NCBI GenBank assembly: GCA_015059685.1
Contig: SUZW01000001.1
Span: 1-64,000 of the forward strand
DNA: 64,000 bases
Origin: Rikenellaceae bacterium
GTDB taxonomy: Bacteria; Bacteroidota; Bacteroidia; Bacteroidales; Rikenellaceae
Reading direction: 5' to 3'
In this document: positions 16,571 through 24,910 of the stretch, piece after piece
Layout: every line of letters begins with the position of its first letter
Numbering within the stretch: position 1 is the first letter of the stretch
Translations under genes and position numbers: made by a program
Notes under the pieces: generated by a model
The model's input: only the letters and a program-made list of their open reading frames with translations
Told to the model about the DNA's origin: nothing
The model's database searches: none

Positions 16571-17365
16571 ATGAAAAAGATTTTCTTTGCTCTTGCGCTT
16601 GGCGCAATGGTGGCGGCATGTACGCCCGACAACAATGGTAACGATGGTGCTGGCGATGGCAAAAACCGTATTACGCTCGACTTCGAGGGTGATTATTGGA
16701 CTTCGCTGATTGACTCACCGCAGTACAATGGCGAACTGCTCTACAAGCAGGAGGAGGGCTATTCGTGGTACGACGAGGCAACCGACCTCTACAGCACCGT
16801 GAACGAGTTGTGGTACACCGCAGCTTATTGGAATGGCGGCTTGGCGGTATCGAACTACTACACAACCGACTACACCACTGCAACAACCTTTGAGGAGCAA
16901 CTCACAGTCTTTACCGAGGGGGCTCATTCGGGCAATAACTGCATTGTGCATAATGGCTACAAGTGTGATATGATGGGCGATGCTCGCTCGGTACTCCAAT
17001 TCAAGACCGAGGCAGGCTTTATCGAGAGTGCGTGGGTTGCACATACTAGTTACTCATACTCATCGGCTATTGGGGGACTTAACGACCAAACTCCCGCTTT
17101 GACCGCCGAGCAGTCGATTTGGATAGTCGCAACGGGTTATACTCTCGATGGCGAGGGTAATGAGGTTGAGGGTAACTCGGTAACTCTCTACCTCTATGAG
17201 AACGGCAAAGCCTCATTCGACGGCTGGAAGCAGTGGAATTTGTCGGCTCTCGGTTTGGTTAATAAGGTGAAGTTCGATGTGCAGTGGAATGGCGAAGGTG
17301 GTGCCGATAAGTTTATGCATCCGGCATACTTTGCGCTTGATGATATTACCGTGATAAAGGAGTAA
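16571..17365 (+). CDS. Riboswitch-controlled lipoprotein, DUF4465/BtuH-like
   Basis: A 264-residue lipoprotein with lipobox cysteine Cys17 (VAACTPD). It looks like the DUF4465 family: ITLDFEGDYW at the start, aromatic-rich segments, SWYDEATDLYSTVNELWY, GGLAVSNY near residue 95 and a C-terminal HPAYFALDDITV. Surface cobalamin-binding lipoproteins of Bacteroides called BtuH are, to my knowledge, of this type. The cobalamin riboswitch directly upstream supports a role in capturing B12. No BtuB, BtuG or BtuCDF genes lie nearby, so it would work with a transporter elsewhere. Family assignment is from memory. Confidence 0.8.
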   Translation: MKKIFFALALGAMVAACTPDNNGNDGAGDGKNRITLDFEGDYWTSLIDSPQYNGELLYKQEEGYSWYDEATDLYSTVNELWYTAAYWNGGLAVSNYYTTDYTTATTFEEQLTVFTEGAHSGNNCIVHNGYKCDMMGDARSVLQFKTEAGFIESAWVAHTSYSYSSAIGGLNDQTPALTAEQSIWIVATGYTLDGEGNEVEGNSVTLYLYENGKASFDGWKQWNLSALGLVNKVKFDVQWNGEGGADKFMHPAYFALDDITVIKE

Positions 17366-17407
17366 TCCCCCTGAAAAGGATTTAGTTTAGGTAGAGGTTA
17401 AACCTCG

Positions 17408-17443
17408 AAGCGACTGCAAATTGCCATTTTGCGGTCGCTTTTT
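17408..17443. terminator. Bidirectional terminator between convergent genes
   Basis: GCGACTGCAAA (17410-17420) pairs with TTTGCGGTCGC (17428-17438) with one G-U, flanked by AA and TTTTT. It serves the lipoprotein gene and possibly the hemolysin-III gene. Confidence 0.85.
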
Positions 17444-17445
17444 GT

Positions 17446-18111
17446 TTAATACAAGAAAAACACAATGCCGACAAAGTGACAGATGACAGCCAAGTTTATC
17501 AGTAAGTGCCATACAAGGTGGTGATATCGAAATCCCTTCTTGGCATAGAACCACGCACCGATAGTGTAGAATATTCCGCCTGCGCCAATCAACGCCAAAA
17601 GTGGGGCGGAGGCACTCTTCCAAAAGAGTGGGAAGAAGATTATTATCATCCAGCCCATAATCAGATAAATCGTCAGGCTGACCGATGGTATTGAACGCTT
17701 CGATAGCGACTTATAGAATATGCCGAACAAAACCATAAGCCACTGAATAACAACAATTAGCACTCCTTGCCAACCGCCAATCACCGAGAGGGCAATTGGT
17801 GTATAAGAGCCGGCAATGGCGAAGTAAATCATTATGTGGTCGAGGATATGAAATACTGCCTTGTGCTTCGACTCGGGTTGCATTGCGTGGTAGAGCGTGG
17901 AGCAGAGAAACATCAGAAAGATGCTTATCACAAAGATTGAAACGCCCACAGCGTCGAGTGTGGCCTTGTCGCCCCCGTGGGCGTATGCCCAAACAGCGGA
18001 GAAGGGTAGTGCCAGCAGCATCAAAACGGTCATTACGCCATGCGAAACAGCATTTGCAACCTCCTCACCGAAGGTTGGTGTATAGATTAGTTTTTTGATT
18101 GCAGACTTCAT
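17446..18111 (-). CDS. Hemolysin III / PAQR family membrane protein
   Basis: A 221-residue protein with seven predicted helices and the family residues: EEVANAVSHG near 16-25, STLYHAM near 71-77 with a metal-binding His, HILDHIMIYFAIAGSYTP near 87-104, and HHLVWHLLINLAVICH near the C-terminus. The bacterial function is uncertain (YqfA in E. coli). Despite its name it need not be a toxin. It converges on the B12 lipoprotein gene. Confidence 0.9.
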   Translation of the reverse strand: MKSAIKKLIYTPTFGEEVANAVSHGVMTVLMLLALPFSAVWAYAHGGDKATLDAVGVSIFVISIFLMFLCSTLYHAMQPESKHKAVFHILDHIMIYFAIAGSYTPIALSVIGGWQGVLIVVIQWLMVLFGIFYKSLSKRSIPSVSLTIYLIMGWMIIIFFPLFWKSASAPLLALIGAGGIFYTIGAWFYAKKGFRYHHLVWHLLINLAVICHFVGIVFFLY

Positions 18112-18237
18112 TTTTTATCTGTTTTCTCACAGCAAAAGTATAAAAACAAAATAAAACACCAAAATTCTGTTTGGAGTTTTTTGTATCAGATTAGTTGTCA
18201 AAAATATAGGTGTGCAAAACTTTTGCACACCTATGAA

Positions 18238-18302
18238 ATTTTTTCAAAAAATCAAATTTTACAACATAAATGCTACTATTTATTAAAAATAGACTATTTT
18301 TG
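18238..18302 (+). promoter_or_regulatory. Conserved promoter block of cassette copy 1
   Basis: About 80 bases (18238-18315) are nearly identical to the inverted block at 26183-26262. It ends in TATTTTTG (18295-18302), a perfect TAnnTTTG box. The conservation contrasts with the diverged 95 bases that follow. Confidence 0.6.
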
Positions 18303-18308
18303 TAGTGG

Positions 18309-18553
18309 CTTTGCAAAATATGCGAGCCGTTACATAGACATTTTATAGTTGTTTTTGCGGTACTCAAACTTCGCAAATTTGAAATAACCCAGCAAAACAG
18401 CAACAGGATGTCCACAAAGGTGTCTTTACGCCGTTGCGCATTTGGCGCAGTGTGTGTAGATGTTCACTTGGCGTGGGTTACCTGTTTGCTTGTTTGGGTT
18501 ATGGTAGCGAAGGCCAGAGTACGAAATAAGCAGCAGTAGCCTGCGCTTTTTTT
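18309..18553 (+). ncRNA. Candidate structured RNA, cassette copy 1
   Basis: Predicted transcript from the conserved promoter to a seven-T run. Pairings kept in both copies: GTCCAC (18410) with GTGGGT (18473); GTTACC with GGTAGC in the apical hairpin; GCGCAG (about 18445) either with upstream TTGCG or with CTGCGC (18541-18546) just before the T run. A local terminator AGC-GCAG/CTGC-GCT is also possible. Closing stem, open middle and terminator-like end recall 6S RNA, but an attenuator leader for the following ORF is equally possible. Confidence 0.5.
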
Positions 18554-19012
18554 ATGGACTCGCTTGGAAATACTGATTTGTGGGAACGCCATCTTGTTGC
18601 CTTCTTCGCCTCTCGTTCGGTTACACCCGAAGCCGAAAATAGCTGTATTGCTTGGGCAAAATCGGTGTGCAAAACAGACTCAGTGATTATCAGCGGATTT
18701 CACTCTCCGCTCGAAAAGAGAGTCCTCCGCCTACTTCTCGAACACAAACACCCCGTAATACTCTTTCTTGGTCGTGCTATGTATAAGCGAATCCCGGCGG
18801 AGTACCAAGAGGCAATAGATGAGGGGCGAATGTTGATTGTTTCGGTGCGCAATAATTGTCGCCACAGCAACGACTCTGCCGAAACCCGTAATTGGAATGT
18901 GGCAAGATTTGCAGACGAGATATTTATGTCGCCTTTCGACAGAAATAGTCTGCTATCGACAATGCATTACACATACACTCACTACAAAGATGTACCTATA
19001 ACAATCTTATAA
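18554..19012 (+). CDS. Small DprA/SLOG-fold protein, cassette copy 1
   Basis: A 152-residue protein with a Rossmann fold like the core of DprA/SMF. SVIISGFHSPLE (about 44-55) matches the DprA SGxxxGID region, HPVILFLGRAMYKRIP (about 69-84) the next strand with its tyrosine/proline turn, and ETRNWNVARFADEIFMS (about 119-135) the DprA RNRIIAGLSD segment. DprA's flanking domains and first strand are missing. It could bind a nucleotide or single-stranded DNA. The second copy at 25466 differs mostly at synonymous sites, so the protein is under selection. The ATG directly follows a T run. Confidence 0.8.
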   Translation: MDSLGNTDLWERHLVAFFASRSVTPEAENSCIAWAKSVCKTDSVIISGFHSPLEKRVLRLLLEHKHPVILFLGRAMYKRIPAEYQEAIDEGRMLIVSVRNNCRHSNDSAETRNWNVARFADEIFMSPFDRNSLLSTMHYTYTHYKDVPITIL

Positions 19013-19023
19013 ACACGGTTCGA

Positions 19024-19050
19024 AAGAGAGGTTTTTGCCCCTCTTTTTTT
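19024..19050 (+). terminator. Terminator after cassette copy 1
   Basis: AAGAGAGG and CCCCTCTT form a stem with one mismatch, followed by seven T. Confidence 0.8.
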
Positions 19051-19060
19051 GTGAAAAATA

Positions 19061-19191
19061 GCCAATGGCGAATGGCAAATAGCTAAAAGCCGTAAGAAAA
19101 ATTAAAAATTCTCAACTCTCAACTCTCACCGCTGCGATTAAGCCGAGGGCAGAGTTAAGCTTGCTTGAACTATGCCGAGGCGGAGCAGTGA
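19061..19191. repeat. Heptamer tracts plus second copy of the GC-rich element
   Basis: GGCAAAT/GGCCAAT-type heptamers at 19061-19089, CTCAACT heptamers at 19111-19126, then the 66-base element 19126-19191 (TCACCGCT...AGCAGTGA) matching 13017-13079. The element's ends are inverted with one mismatch. Confidence 0.75.
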
Positions 19192-19227
19192 AGAAAAATT
19201 TATTTTTCAACTCTCAACTTTTTTCTT

Positions 19228-19235
19228 TATCTTTG
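19228..19235 (+). promoter_or_regulatory. -7 promoter box of metG
   Basis: TATCTTTG, 39 bases before the metG start codon; no clear -33 box. Confidence 0.55.
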
Positions 19236-19273
19236 TCGGTTAGTTAAGAATGTAACAGATAAAACAAAGTTTT

Positions 19274-21310
19274 ATGTCAAAGGATTTTAAGAGATATCTC
19301 ATAACTTCGGCACTGCCGTATGCCAATGGTCCGGTGCATATCGGCCACCTCGCTGGCGTATATATCCCGTCGGATATCTACACTCGCTACCTCCGTTTGC
19401 GTGGTCGTGATGTTATTTCGGTCTGCGGAAGCGATGAGCACGGAGTGCCTATCACAATCAAGGCAAAGAAGGAGGGTATAACTCCACAACAGGTTGTGGA
19501 CCGCTACCACGCCATAATCAAAGAGTCGTTCGAGAAGCTCGGCATATCGTTCGATATCTACTCTCGTACCTCGTCGCCCGTACACGCAGAGACCGCCTCG
19601 GCATTCTTCCGCAAGTTGTACGACGAGGGCAAATTCGTTGAGCAGACTACCGAGCAGTTCTACGACGAGGAGGCTAAATCGTTCCTCGCAGACCGCTATA
19701 TCGTAGGTACTTGTCCTAAATGTGGTGCAGAGGGAGCATACGGTGACCAGTGCGAGGTGTGTGGCTCGACCCTCTCGCCTGACGAGTTGGTAAATCCACG
19801 CTCAACGCTCTCGGGTGCAACCCCTGTAAAGCGTGAAACAAAGCATTGGTACTTGCCACTCGACAAGTACGAGCAGATGCTCCGTGAGTGGATATTGGAG
19901 GGACACAAGGAGTGGAAGTCGAATGTCTATGGTCAGTGCAAGAGCTGGCTCGATGGCGGCTTGATGCCTCGTGCCGTGAGCCGTGACCTCGATTGGGGTA
20001 TCCCTGTTCCGGTTGAGGGTGCCGAGGGTAAGGTTTTGTATGTCTGGTTCGATGCGCCAATCGGCTATATATCTGCTACAAAGGAACTTACGCCCGATTG
20101 GGAGAAATATTGGAAGAGCGAGGATACCAAGCTCGTTCACTTTATCGGTAAGGATAATATCGTGTTCCACTGCATCGTCTTCCCTTCGATGTTGAAGGCG
20201 CACGGCGAGTATATCCTGCCAGAGAATGTGCCAAGCAACGAGTTCTTAAACCTTGAGGGCAACAAGATTTCGACCTCGAAGAATTGGGCTGTTTGGTTGC
20301 ACGAGTATCTCGAAGACTTCCCGGGCAAGGAGGATGTTTTGCGCTACGCACTCTGCGCTACTGCGCCCGAGACCAAGGACAACGACTTCACCTGGAAGGA
20401 CTATCAGGCTCGCAACAACAACGAGTTGGTTGCAGTGCTTGGAAACTTCGTAAATCGTGCGTTGGTACTTACCAAAAAGTACTACGATGGTGAGGTGCCT
20501 GCGTGTGGCGAACTCACTGATTATGACCGTGATACAATCGCAGAGTTGTCGTCAATCAAGGCTTCGTTGGAGTCGAATATCGAGAATTACCGCTTCCGTG
20601 AGGCGTTGAAAGATGCGATGAACTTTGCCCGTATCGGCAATAAGTATCTCGCTGACTCGGAGCCTTGGAAGTTGATTAAGACCGATGCCGAGCGTGTAAA
20701 GACAATCTTGAATATTGCGCTGCAGATTACCGCAAATATCGCTATTGCAATTGAGCCATTTATGCCATTCTCGGCAGCCAAGATTTTGAATATGTTGGCG
20801 TGCGAGAAGTTCGGTTGGGAGCGACTTGGTGCGATGGATCTGCTCGCTGCAGGACACCATATTGGTGAGCCATCGCTCTTGTTTGAGAAGATAGAAGACG
20901 ATGTGATACAGAAGCAGTTAGACCGCCTCGCCGAGATTGCAAAGCAGAACAAGGCGGCCGAGGTTAAAGCCGAGCCACAGAAGGCGGAGTGTTCGTTTGA
21001 CGACTTCCAAAAGATGGATATTCGTGTTTCGACCATCTTGGAGGCAGAGAAGCTGCCAAAGACCAAGAAGCTCTTGAAATTGACCATCGACACGGGCATC
21101 GACAAGCGCACAATCGTTTCGGGTATTGCCGAGCACTTCTCGCCCGAGGAGTTGGTGGGCAAGCAGGTTTTGGTGCTTGTAAATCTTGCTCCTCGTGACT
21201 TTAAGGGCATCACCTCGCAGGGTATGATTCTTATGGCGGAGGATGCTACGGGTGCTTTGCGACTGTTGCAGCCAAACGAAAAGACCAACAACGGTGCAAT
21301 GGTGGGTTAG
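19274..21310 (+). CDS. metG: Methionyl-tRNA synthetase with C-terminal tRNA-binding domain
   Basis: A 678-residue class I synthetase that charges tRNA-Met. HIGH is at residues 22-25 ([10 protein letters not shown]). The zinc knuckle has CPKCG and CEVCG near 148-165, and the KMSKS-type loop reads KISTSK near 335, usual for this subgroup. An anticodon-binding helical domain follows. The last about 105 residues form an EMAP-II/Trbp111-like OB fold ([19 protein letters not shown]). Part of the 6.4-kb segment enclosed by the inverted DprA-like cassettes. Confidence 0.97.
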   Translation: MSKDFKRYLITSALPYANGPVHIGHLAGVYIPSDIYTRYLRLRGRDVISVCGSDEHGVPITIKAKKEGITPQQVVDRYHAIIKESFEKLGISFDIYSRTSSPVHAETASAFFRKLYDEGKFVEQTTEQFYDEEAKSFLADRYIVGTCPKCGAEGAYGDQCEVCGSTLSPDELVNPRSTLSGATPVKRETKHWYLPLDKYEQMLREWILEGHKEWKSNVYGQCKSWLDGGLMPRAVSRDLDWGIPVPVEGAEGKVLYVWFDAPIGYISATKELTPDWEKYWKSEDTKLVHFIGKDNIVFHCIVFPSMLKAHGEYILPENVPSNEFLNLEGNKISTSKNWAVWLHEYLEDFPGKEDVLRYALCATAPETKDNDFTWKDYQARNNNELVAVLGNFVNRALVLTKKYYDGEVPACGELTDYDRDTIAELSSIKASLESNIENYRFREALKDAMNFARIGNKYLADSEPWKLIKTDAERVKTILNIALQITANIAIAIEPFMPFSAAKILNMLACEKFGWERLGAMDLLAAGHHIGEPSLLFEKIEDDVIQKQLDRLAEIAKQNKAAEVKAEPQKAECSFDDFQKMDIRVSTILEAEKLPKTKKLLKLTIDTGIDKRTIVSGIAEHFSPEELVGKQVLVLVNLAPRDFKGITSQGMILMAEDATGALRLLQPNEKTNNGAMVG

Positions 21311-21325
21311 CCCCAAGTCTTTGTT

Positions 21326-21353
21326 AGATGGGTATCGTTTTCGATACCCATCT
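21326..21353 (+). terminator. Hairpin after metG
   Basis: Perfect 12-base arms AGATGGGTATCG and CGATACCCATCT around TTTT. The T tail is missing. The core GGGTATCG/CGATACCC recurs at 24783-24802. Confidence 0.6.
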
Positions 21354-21389
21354 GATATATAGATATATAGGACAATCTTTTTGGCGGTG

Positions 21390-21405
21390 TGTTCCTCGTG
21401 GAACA
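21390..21405. repeat. TGTTCC/GGAACA palindrome
   Basis: TGTTCCTCGTGGAACA, 6-base arms around TCGT. The same 16-mer lies at 22545 and its reverse complement at 22479, so three copies surround ilvE. Confidence 0.6.
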
Positions 21406-21433
21406 ATTGTATAATAGATTGAAAAATAGGAAG

Positions 21434-22447
21434 ATGGAGAAGAATTGGGACGAACTGAGTTTCGATTTTAATTCGACCGGAGGAGAGAATCTTCGCCGAT
21501 ACTATAAAGATGGTAAATGGTCTGCACCCGAATATACCACAAGTGAGTATATTCCCGTTCACATGTGTTCGGCCTGTTTGAACTATGGTTTGCAAGCGTT
21601 CGAGGGTATCAAGGCGTTCCGTGGCGTTGATGGCAAGGTGAGAATTTTCCGCCCTTATGCCCACGCAGCACGAATGGCCTCGGGTGCTCGAAAGCTCTGT
21701 TTGCCAATGGTTTCGGCAGATGAATTTGTAGAGGCGTGCGTGGATATCGTGCGCAGAAATATTGAGTTTTTGCCACCATACGAGTCGCAGGCTGCGCTCT
21801 ATATTCGCCCTGTGTTGTTCGGCACTCGCCCTCGTTTGACGGTGCGACCATCGGGAGAGGCGGGTTTTTGTGTCTTTGCAACACCTGTTGGCCCATATTT
21901 TAAGGATGGTATAAAACCGATTGATGCTATTGTAAATCGCAACCAAGACCGTTCTGCACCACTCGGCACGGGCGATGTGAAGGTTGGTGGTAACTACGCC
22001 TCGAGCATGCTTTCGTACGAGGAGGCGCACGAAATGGGGTATAGTGCCGTGCTTTACACCGAGTCTATCGAGCATCGCTATATCGAGGAGTGTGGTGCTG
22101 CGAACTTTATCGCAATAAAGGGTAATACCTATATTACCCCAAAATCACCTTCAATTTTACCTTCGATAACCAACAACTCGTTGATGCAACTCGCTGAGGA
22201 TAAGGGTTTTGAGGTGGAGCAGCGACCTATTGATGTTGCCGAGTTGCGAGAGTTCGACGAGTGTGGTGCTTGCGGTACGGGTGCAATAATTACCCCACTC
22301 GGCAATATTTTTGACCCCGTTTCGGGTGAGAAAATTCACTATGGCGACGAGGTTGGGCCGGTATTGTTGGACCTCTACAAGTCACTCCAGGATGTGCAAT
22401 ACGGCAGAGTTCCCGATATTCATAATTGGTGTGTTGTGGTCGAATAA
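21434..22447 (+). CDS. ilvE: Branched-chain amino acid aminotransferase
   Basis: A 337-residue fold-type IV PLP enzyme that transaminates leucine, isoleucine and valine. The PLP lysine is Lys183 in DVKVGGNYASS. YGLQAFEGIKAF near 51-62, RPVLFG near 125 and ECGAANF bind substrate or cofactor, and CGTGAIITP is the late phosphate-binding loop. I chose the ATG at 21434 (A-rich upstream) because an earlier GTG lies in the palindrome at 21390. Ends at a strong terminator. Confidence 0.95.
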   Translation: MEKNWDELSFDFNSTGGENLRRYYKDGKWSAPEYTTSEYIPVHMCSACLNYGLQAFEGIKAFRGVDGKVRIFRPYAHAARMASGARKLCLPMVSADEFVEACVDIVRRNIEFLPPYESQAALYIRPVLFGTRPRLTVRPSGEAGFCVFATPVGPYFKDGIKPIDAIVNRNQDRSAPLGTGDVKVGGNYASSMLSYEEAHEMGYSAVLYTESIEHRYIEECGAANFIAIKGNTYITPKSPSILPSITNNSLMQLAEDKGFEVEQRPIDVAELREFDECGACGTGAIITPLGNIFDPVSGEKIHYGDEVGPVLLDLYKSLQDVQYGRVPDIHNWCVVVE

Positions 22448-22470
22448 AGTGTTGATTATAAGCGCAATAC

Positions 22471-22504
22471 AAAAGGATTGTTCCACGAGGAACAATCCTT
22501 TTTG
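22471..22504 (+). terminator. Strong terminator after ilvE
   Basis: 14-base perfect arms AAAAGGATTGTTCC and GGAACAATCCTTTT around ACGA, ending in five or more T. Its tip is the TGTTCC/GGAACA palindrome. Confidence 0.9.
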
Positions 22505-22560
22505 CTAATGGCTAATGGCCAATGGCTAACAGCCTTTTATTTAATGTTCCTCGTGGAACA
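22503..22560. repeat. GGCTAAT heptamers and third TGTTCC palindrome
   Basis: GGCTAAT/GGCCAAT heptamers at 22503-22532, then TGTTCCTCGTGGAACA at 22545-22560 followed by ATCCTTTTTT, which copies the right arm of the ilvE terminator. Confidence 0.65.
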
Positions 22561-22582
22561 ATCCTTTTTTGCCCTAACGCCC

Positions 22583-24466
22583 CTACCTTCCAAACTTAAC
22601 CAACAACACATTTACATCGGCAGGCGAAACACCCGGGATGCGTGATGCCTGACCAATGGTGGCAGGGCGTATGCGGTTGAGTTTTTGGCGTGCCTCGATG
22701 GTTAGCGACTGCATCGAGTTGTAGTCGAAGCCCTCGGGGATTGAGATATTTTCGAGGCGATGTAGCTTTTCGGCAACTTGACGCTCACGCTCAATATAGC
22801 CCGAATACTTAATTTCAATCTCCGCCTCCTCGATGTCTTGTGCTGTAATGTTGTTCTCTCGGACAAATTTCGAGAGTTTTGGCAATGCCTTAACAAGACC
22901 TGCGAGGGTTAAATCGTTGCGCAAAGCGAGGTCAAAAATCTTTTTTCCTTGCGAAATTTCGGGCAAACCGAGCGAAATTAAATAGCTCTGAATTTCCGAT
23001 ATTTTTGCGCTTTGCTGACGAGTGTACGAAATAAGCGAATCTACGCGCGAAATTTTTTCGTTGAATTTTTGGTAGCGAGTGTCGGAAATCAACCCCAATT
23101 TGTAACCAAGCGGGGTGAGTCGGCGATCGGCATTATCTTGTCGGAGCAGAATTCGATACTCGGCACGAGAGGTGAACATGCGGTATGGCTCATCGACACC
23201 CTTAACCACCAAGTCGTCAATCAAGACTCCGATATACGCCTCATCTCGCTGCAAAACTATCGGCTCGGCACCCTCGCAACGGAGCGAGGCGTTGATACCC
23301 GCCAACAGACCTTGTGCTGCCGCCTCTTCGTATCCCGTTGTGCCGTTTACTTGTCCTGCAAAGTACAGATTATCAATGAGTTTGCTCTCCAGCGAGTGCT
23401 TTAACTGCGTTGGGGGGAAGTAGTCGTACTCAATAGCGTAGCCGGTGCGGTAGGCGTGAACATTCTCCAAGCCCCTAATCTGGTGAAGGGCAGAGAGTTG
23501 CACCTCGTAAGGCAACGATGAAGAGAAGCCGTTAAGGTAGTATTCATTTGTCGAGCGACCTTCTGGTTCGAGGAATAGCTGGTGCTGCTCCTTGTCGGCA
23601 AAGGTTCGCAACTTATCCTCAATGCTCGGGCAGTAGCGAGGACCTATACCCTTGATTGTGCCGTTGAAAAGTGGCGAATCCTCGAAGCCCGTGCGGAGCG
23701 TGTCGTGCACCTCCTGCGAGGTATAGACCAGATAACACGGCATCTGCTCTCGTACCGCCTCCGTTTCGTCAGAGAATGAGAATTTCGATGGCTTTTCATC
23801 GCCAGGCTGCTGCTCCAAAATCGAGAAATCGATGGTGCGAGCATCGAGTCGTGCGGGTGTTCCCGTTTTCATTCTGCCAACCTCAACTCCTTGATTTACA
23901 AGACTTTCCGTTACTCCGTACGATGCTGCATCGCCTGCACGACCACCGCCGGCATTGTTGCGACCGCAGTGCATCAAACCCGAGAGGAATGTTCCTGCGG
24001 TAAGTACGATGGCCTTTGCCCTGAACTCCACGCCCATTTGTGTTTTTACCCCCTTTGCGCGCGGTTTTTCGCCCTCGGTGTCAAAGAGTATCTCCGTAAC
24101 CGAATCTTGCCAAATAAAGAGGTTTTCGCGGTTTTCGAGGCGGTGTCGCCACTCTGCGGAGAAGGCGGCCTTGTCGCACTGCGCTCGTGGGCTCCACATA
24201 GCGGCGCCTTTCGAACGGTTGAGCATACGGAACTGTATGGTTGTCAGGTCGGTAACGATGCCTGTTTCTCCTCCGAGAGCGTCAATCTCTCGCACGATTT
24301 GTCCCTTTGCCACGCCACCTATTGCGGGGTTGCACGACATCGAGGCGAACTTGGTCATATCCATTGTTATGAGGAGCGTGCGACACCCTCTGCGAGCCGC
24401 CGCCGAAGCCGCCTCACAGCCAGCGTGACCAGCACCTATGACAATAACATCGAACTCTTGTACCAT
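22583..24466 (-). CDS. mnmG: tRNA uridine 5-carboxymethylaminomethyl modification enzyme MnmG (GidA)
   Basis: A 627-residue FAD protein that, with MnmE, installs the (carboxymethyl)aminomethyl group on U34 of certain tRNAs. The dinucleotide-binding motif VIVIGAGHAGCEAA is near residues 7-20, and the family signatures GPRYCPSIEDK and GQVNGTTGYEEAAAQG are intact. A longer reading (start at 24532) would add 22 residues overlapping a hairpin repeat, so I prefer ATG 24466 after AAAGAGAA. Length is normal. Confidence 0.96.
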   Translation of the reverse strand: MVQEFDVIVIGAGHAGCEAASAAARRGCRTLLITMDMTKFASMSCNPAIGGVAKGQIVREIDALGGETGIVTDLTTIQFRMLNRSKGAAMWSPRAQCDKAAFSAEWRHRLENRENLFIWQDSVTEILFDTEGEKPRAKGVKTQMGVEFRAKAIVLTAGTFLSGLMHCGRNNAGGGRAGDAASYGVTESLVNQGVEVGRMKTGTPARLDARTIDFSILEQQPGDEKPSKFSFSDETEAVREQMPCYLVYTSQEVHDTLRTGFEDSPLFNGTIKGIGPRYCPSIEDKLRTFADKEQHQLFLEPEGRSTNEYYLNGFSSSLPYEVQLSALHQIRGLENVHAYRTGYAIEYDYFPPTQLKHSLESKLIDNLYFAGQVNGTTGYEEAAAQGLLAGINASLRCEGAEPIVLQRDEAYIGVLIDDLVVKGVDEPYRMFTSRAEYRILLRQDNADRRLTPLGYKLGLISDTRYQKFNEKISRVDSLISYTRQQSAKISEIQSYLISLGLPEISQGKKIFDLALRNDLTLAGLVKALPKLSKFVRENNITAQDIEEAEIEIKYSGYIERERQVAEKLHRLENISIPEGFDYNSMQSLTIEARQKLNRIRPATIGQASRIPGVSPADVNVLLVKFGR

Positions 24467-24499
24467 TTCTCTTTGTTTGAAAATCGTTCCGGTTGACTC

Positions 24500-24580
24500 T
24501 TTTTGCACCTTACTTGCGGTGTGAATACTCACATACGCTCAAGTATGCTGCGTTTCCCACCACTGCGTAACGCACAAAAA
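24500..24580. repeat. CTCACATA hairpin element, copy 1
   Basis: Nested inverted arms: TTTTTG/CAAAAA outside, GGTGTGAA/TTCCCACC (one mismatch), CATAC/GTATG inside. The core reads CTCACATAC...GTATGCTGCG. Similar elements at 60581 and 60795 have other arms but the same core. Confidence 0.65.
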
Positions 24581-24629
24581 TAGCCTAACCGCCTCCGATT
24601 TTAGGTTTTGTGGGGCAAAGTTAATAAAA

Positions 24630-24660
24630 AGACGAGAGACGAAAGACGAGAGACGAGAGA
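24630..24660. repeat. AGACGAG heptamer tract
   Basis: Four copies, one with an A change, the same pattern of variants as at 8223, suggesting a common origin. Confidence 0.8.
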
Positions 24661-24697
24661 TTTTTCAAAAAAGTTGAGAGATTTTTTAGACAAGAGA

Positions 24698-24866
24698 TGA
24701 CCGCTGCGATTAAGCCGAGAGCAGAGGTTGCTTGCAGGCTTTGCTGTCGGCTTGGCGTTATTTGTTGTCATACTATGCCGTAGGGTATCGAAAACGATAC
24801 CCTTGCAGTAAGGGGCATAAATCATTTAACGATAATAGGGAGAATAGCATCGCTACGCTCCCTATT
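24698..24866. repeat. Decayed GC-rich element and two hairpins
   Basis: 24698-24783 begins like the elements at 13017 and 19126 (CCGCTGCGATTAAGCCGAG) and ends ACTATGCCG, with an unrelated middle. Then GGGTATCG/CGATACCC at 24783-24802 and AATAGGGAG/CTCCCTATT at 24834-24866, the latter followed by TTCT and possibly a terminator. Confidence 0.5.
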
Positions 24867-24878
24867 TTCTCTAAAAAA

Positions 24879-24910
24879 GCTAATGGCCAATGGCTAATAG
24901 CTAATGGCTT
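24879..24910. repeat. GGCTAAT heptamer tract overlapping the ybeY stop
   Basis: Four GCTAATG/GGCCAAT-type heptamers. On the minus strand the tract supplies the last two codons (Ser, His) and the TAG stop of ybeY. Confidence 0.8.

Noticed and set aside
17446..18111. Toxin (hemolysin) label for the PAQR-type protein.
   Set aside because: The family name is historical; the sequence shows a seven-helix PAQR-like membrane protein with metal-binding histidines, not a secreted toxin.
24467..24532. N-terminal extension of MnmG (22 residues).
   Set aside because: It is encoded by part of the CTCACATA hairpin element; family alignment begins at MVQEFDVIVIGAG.
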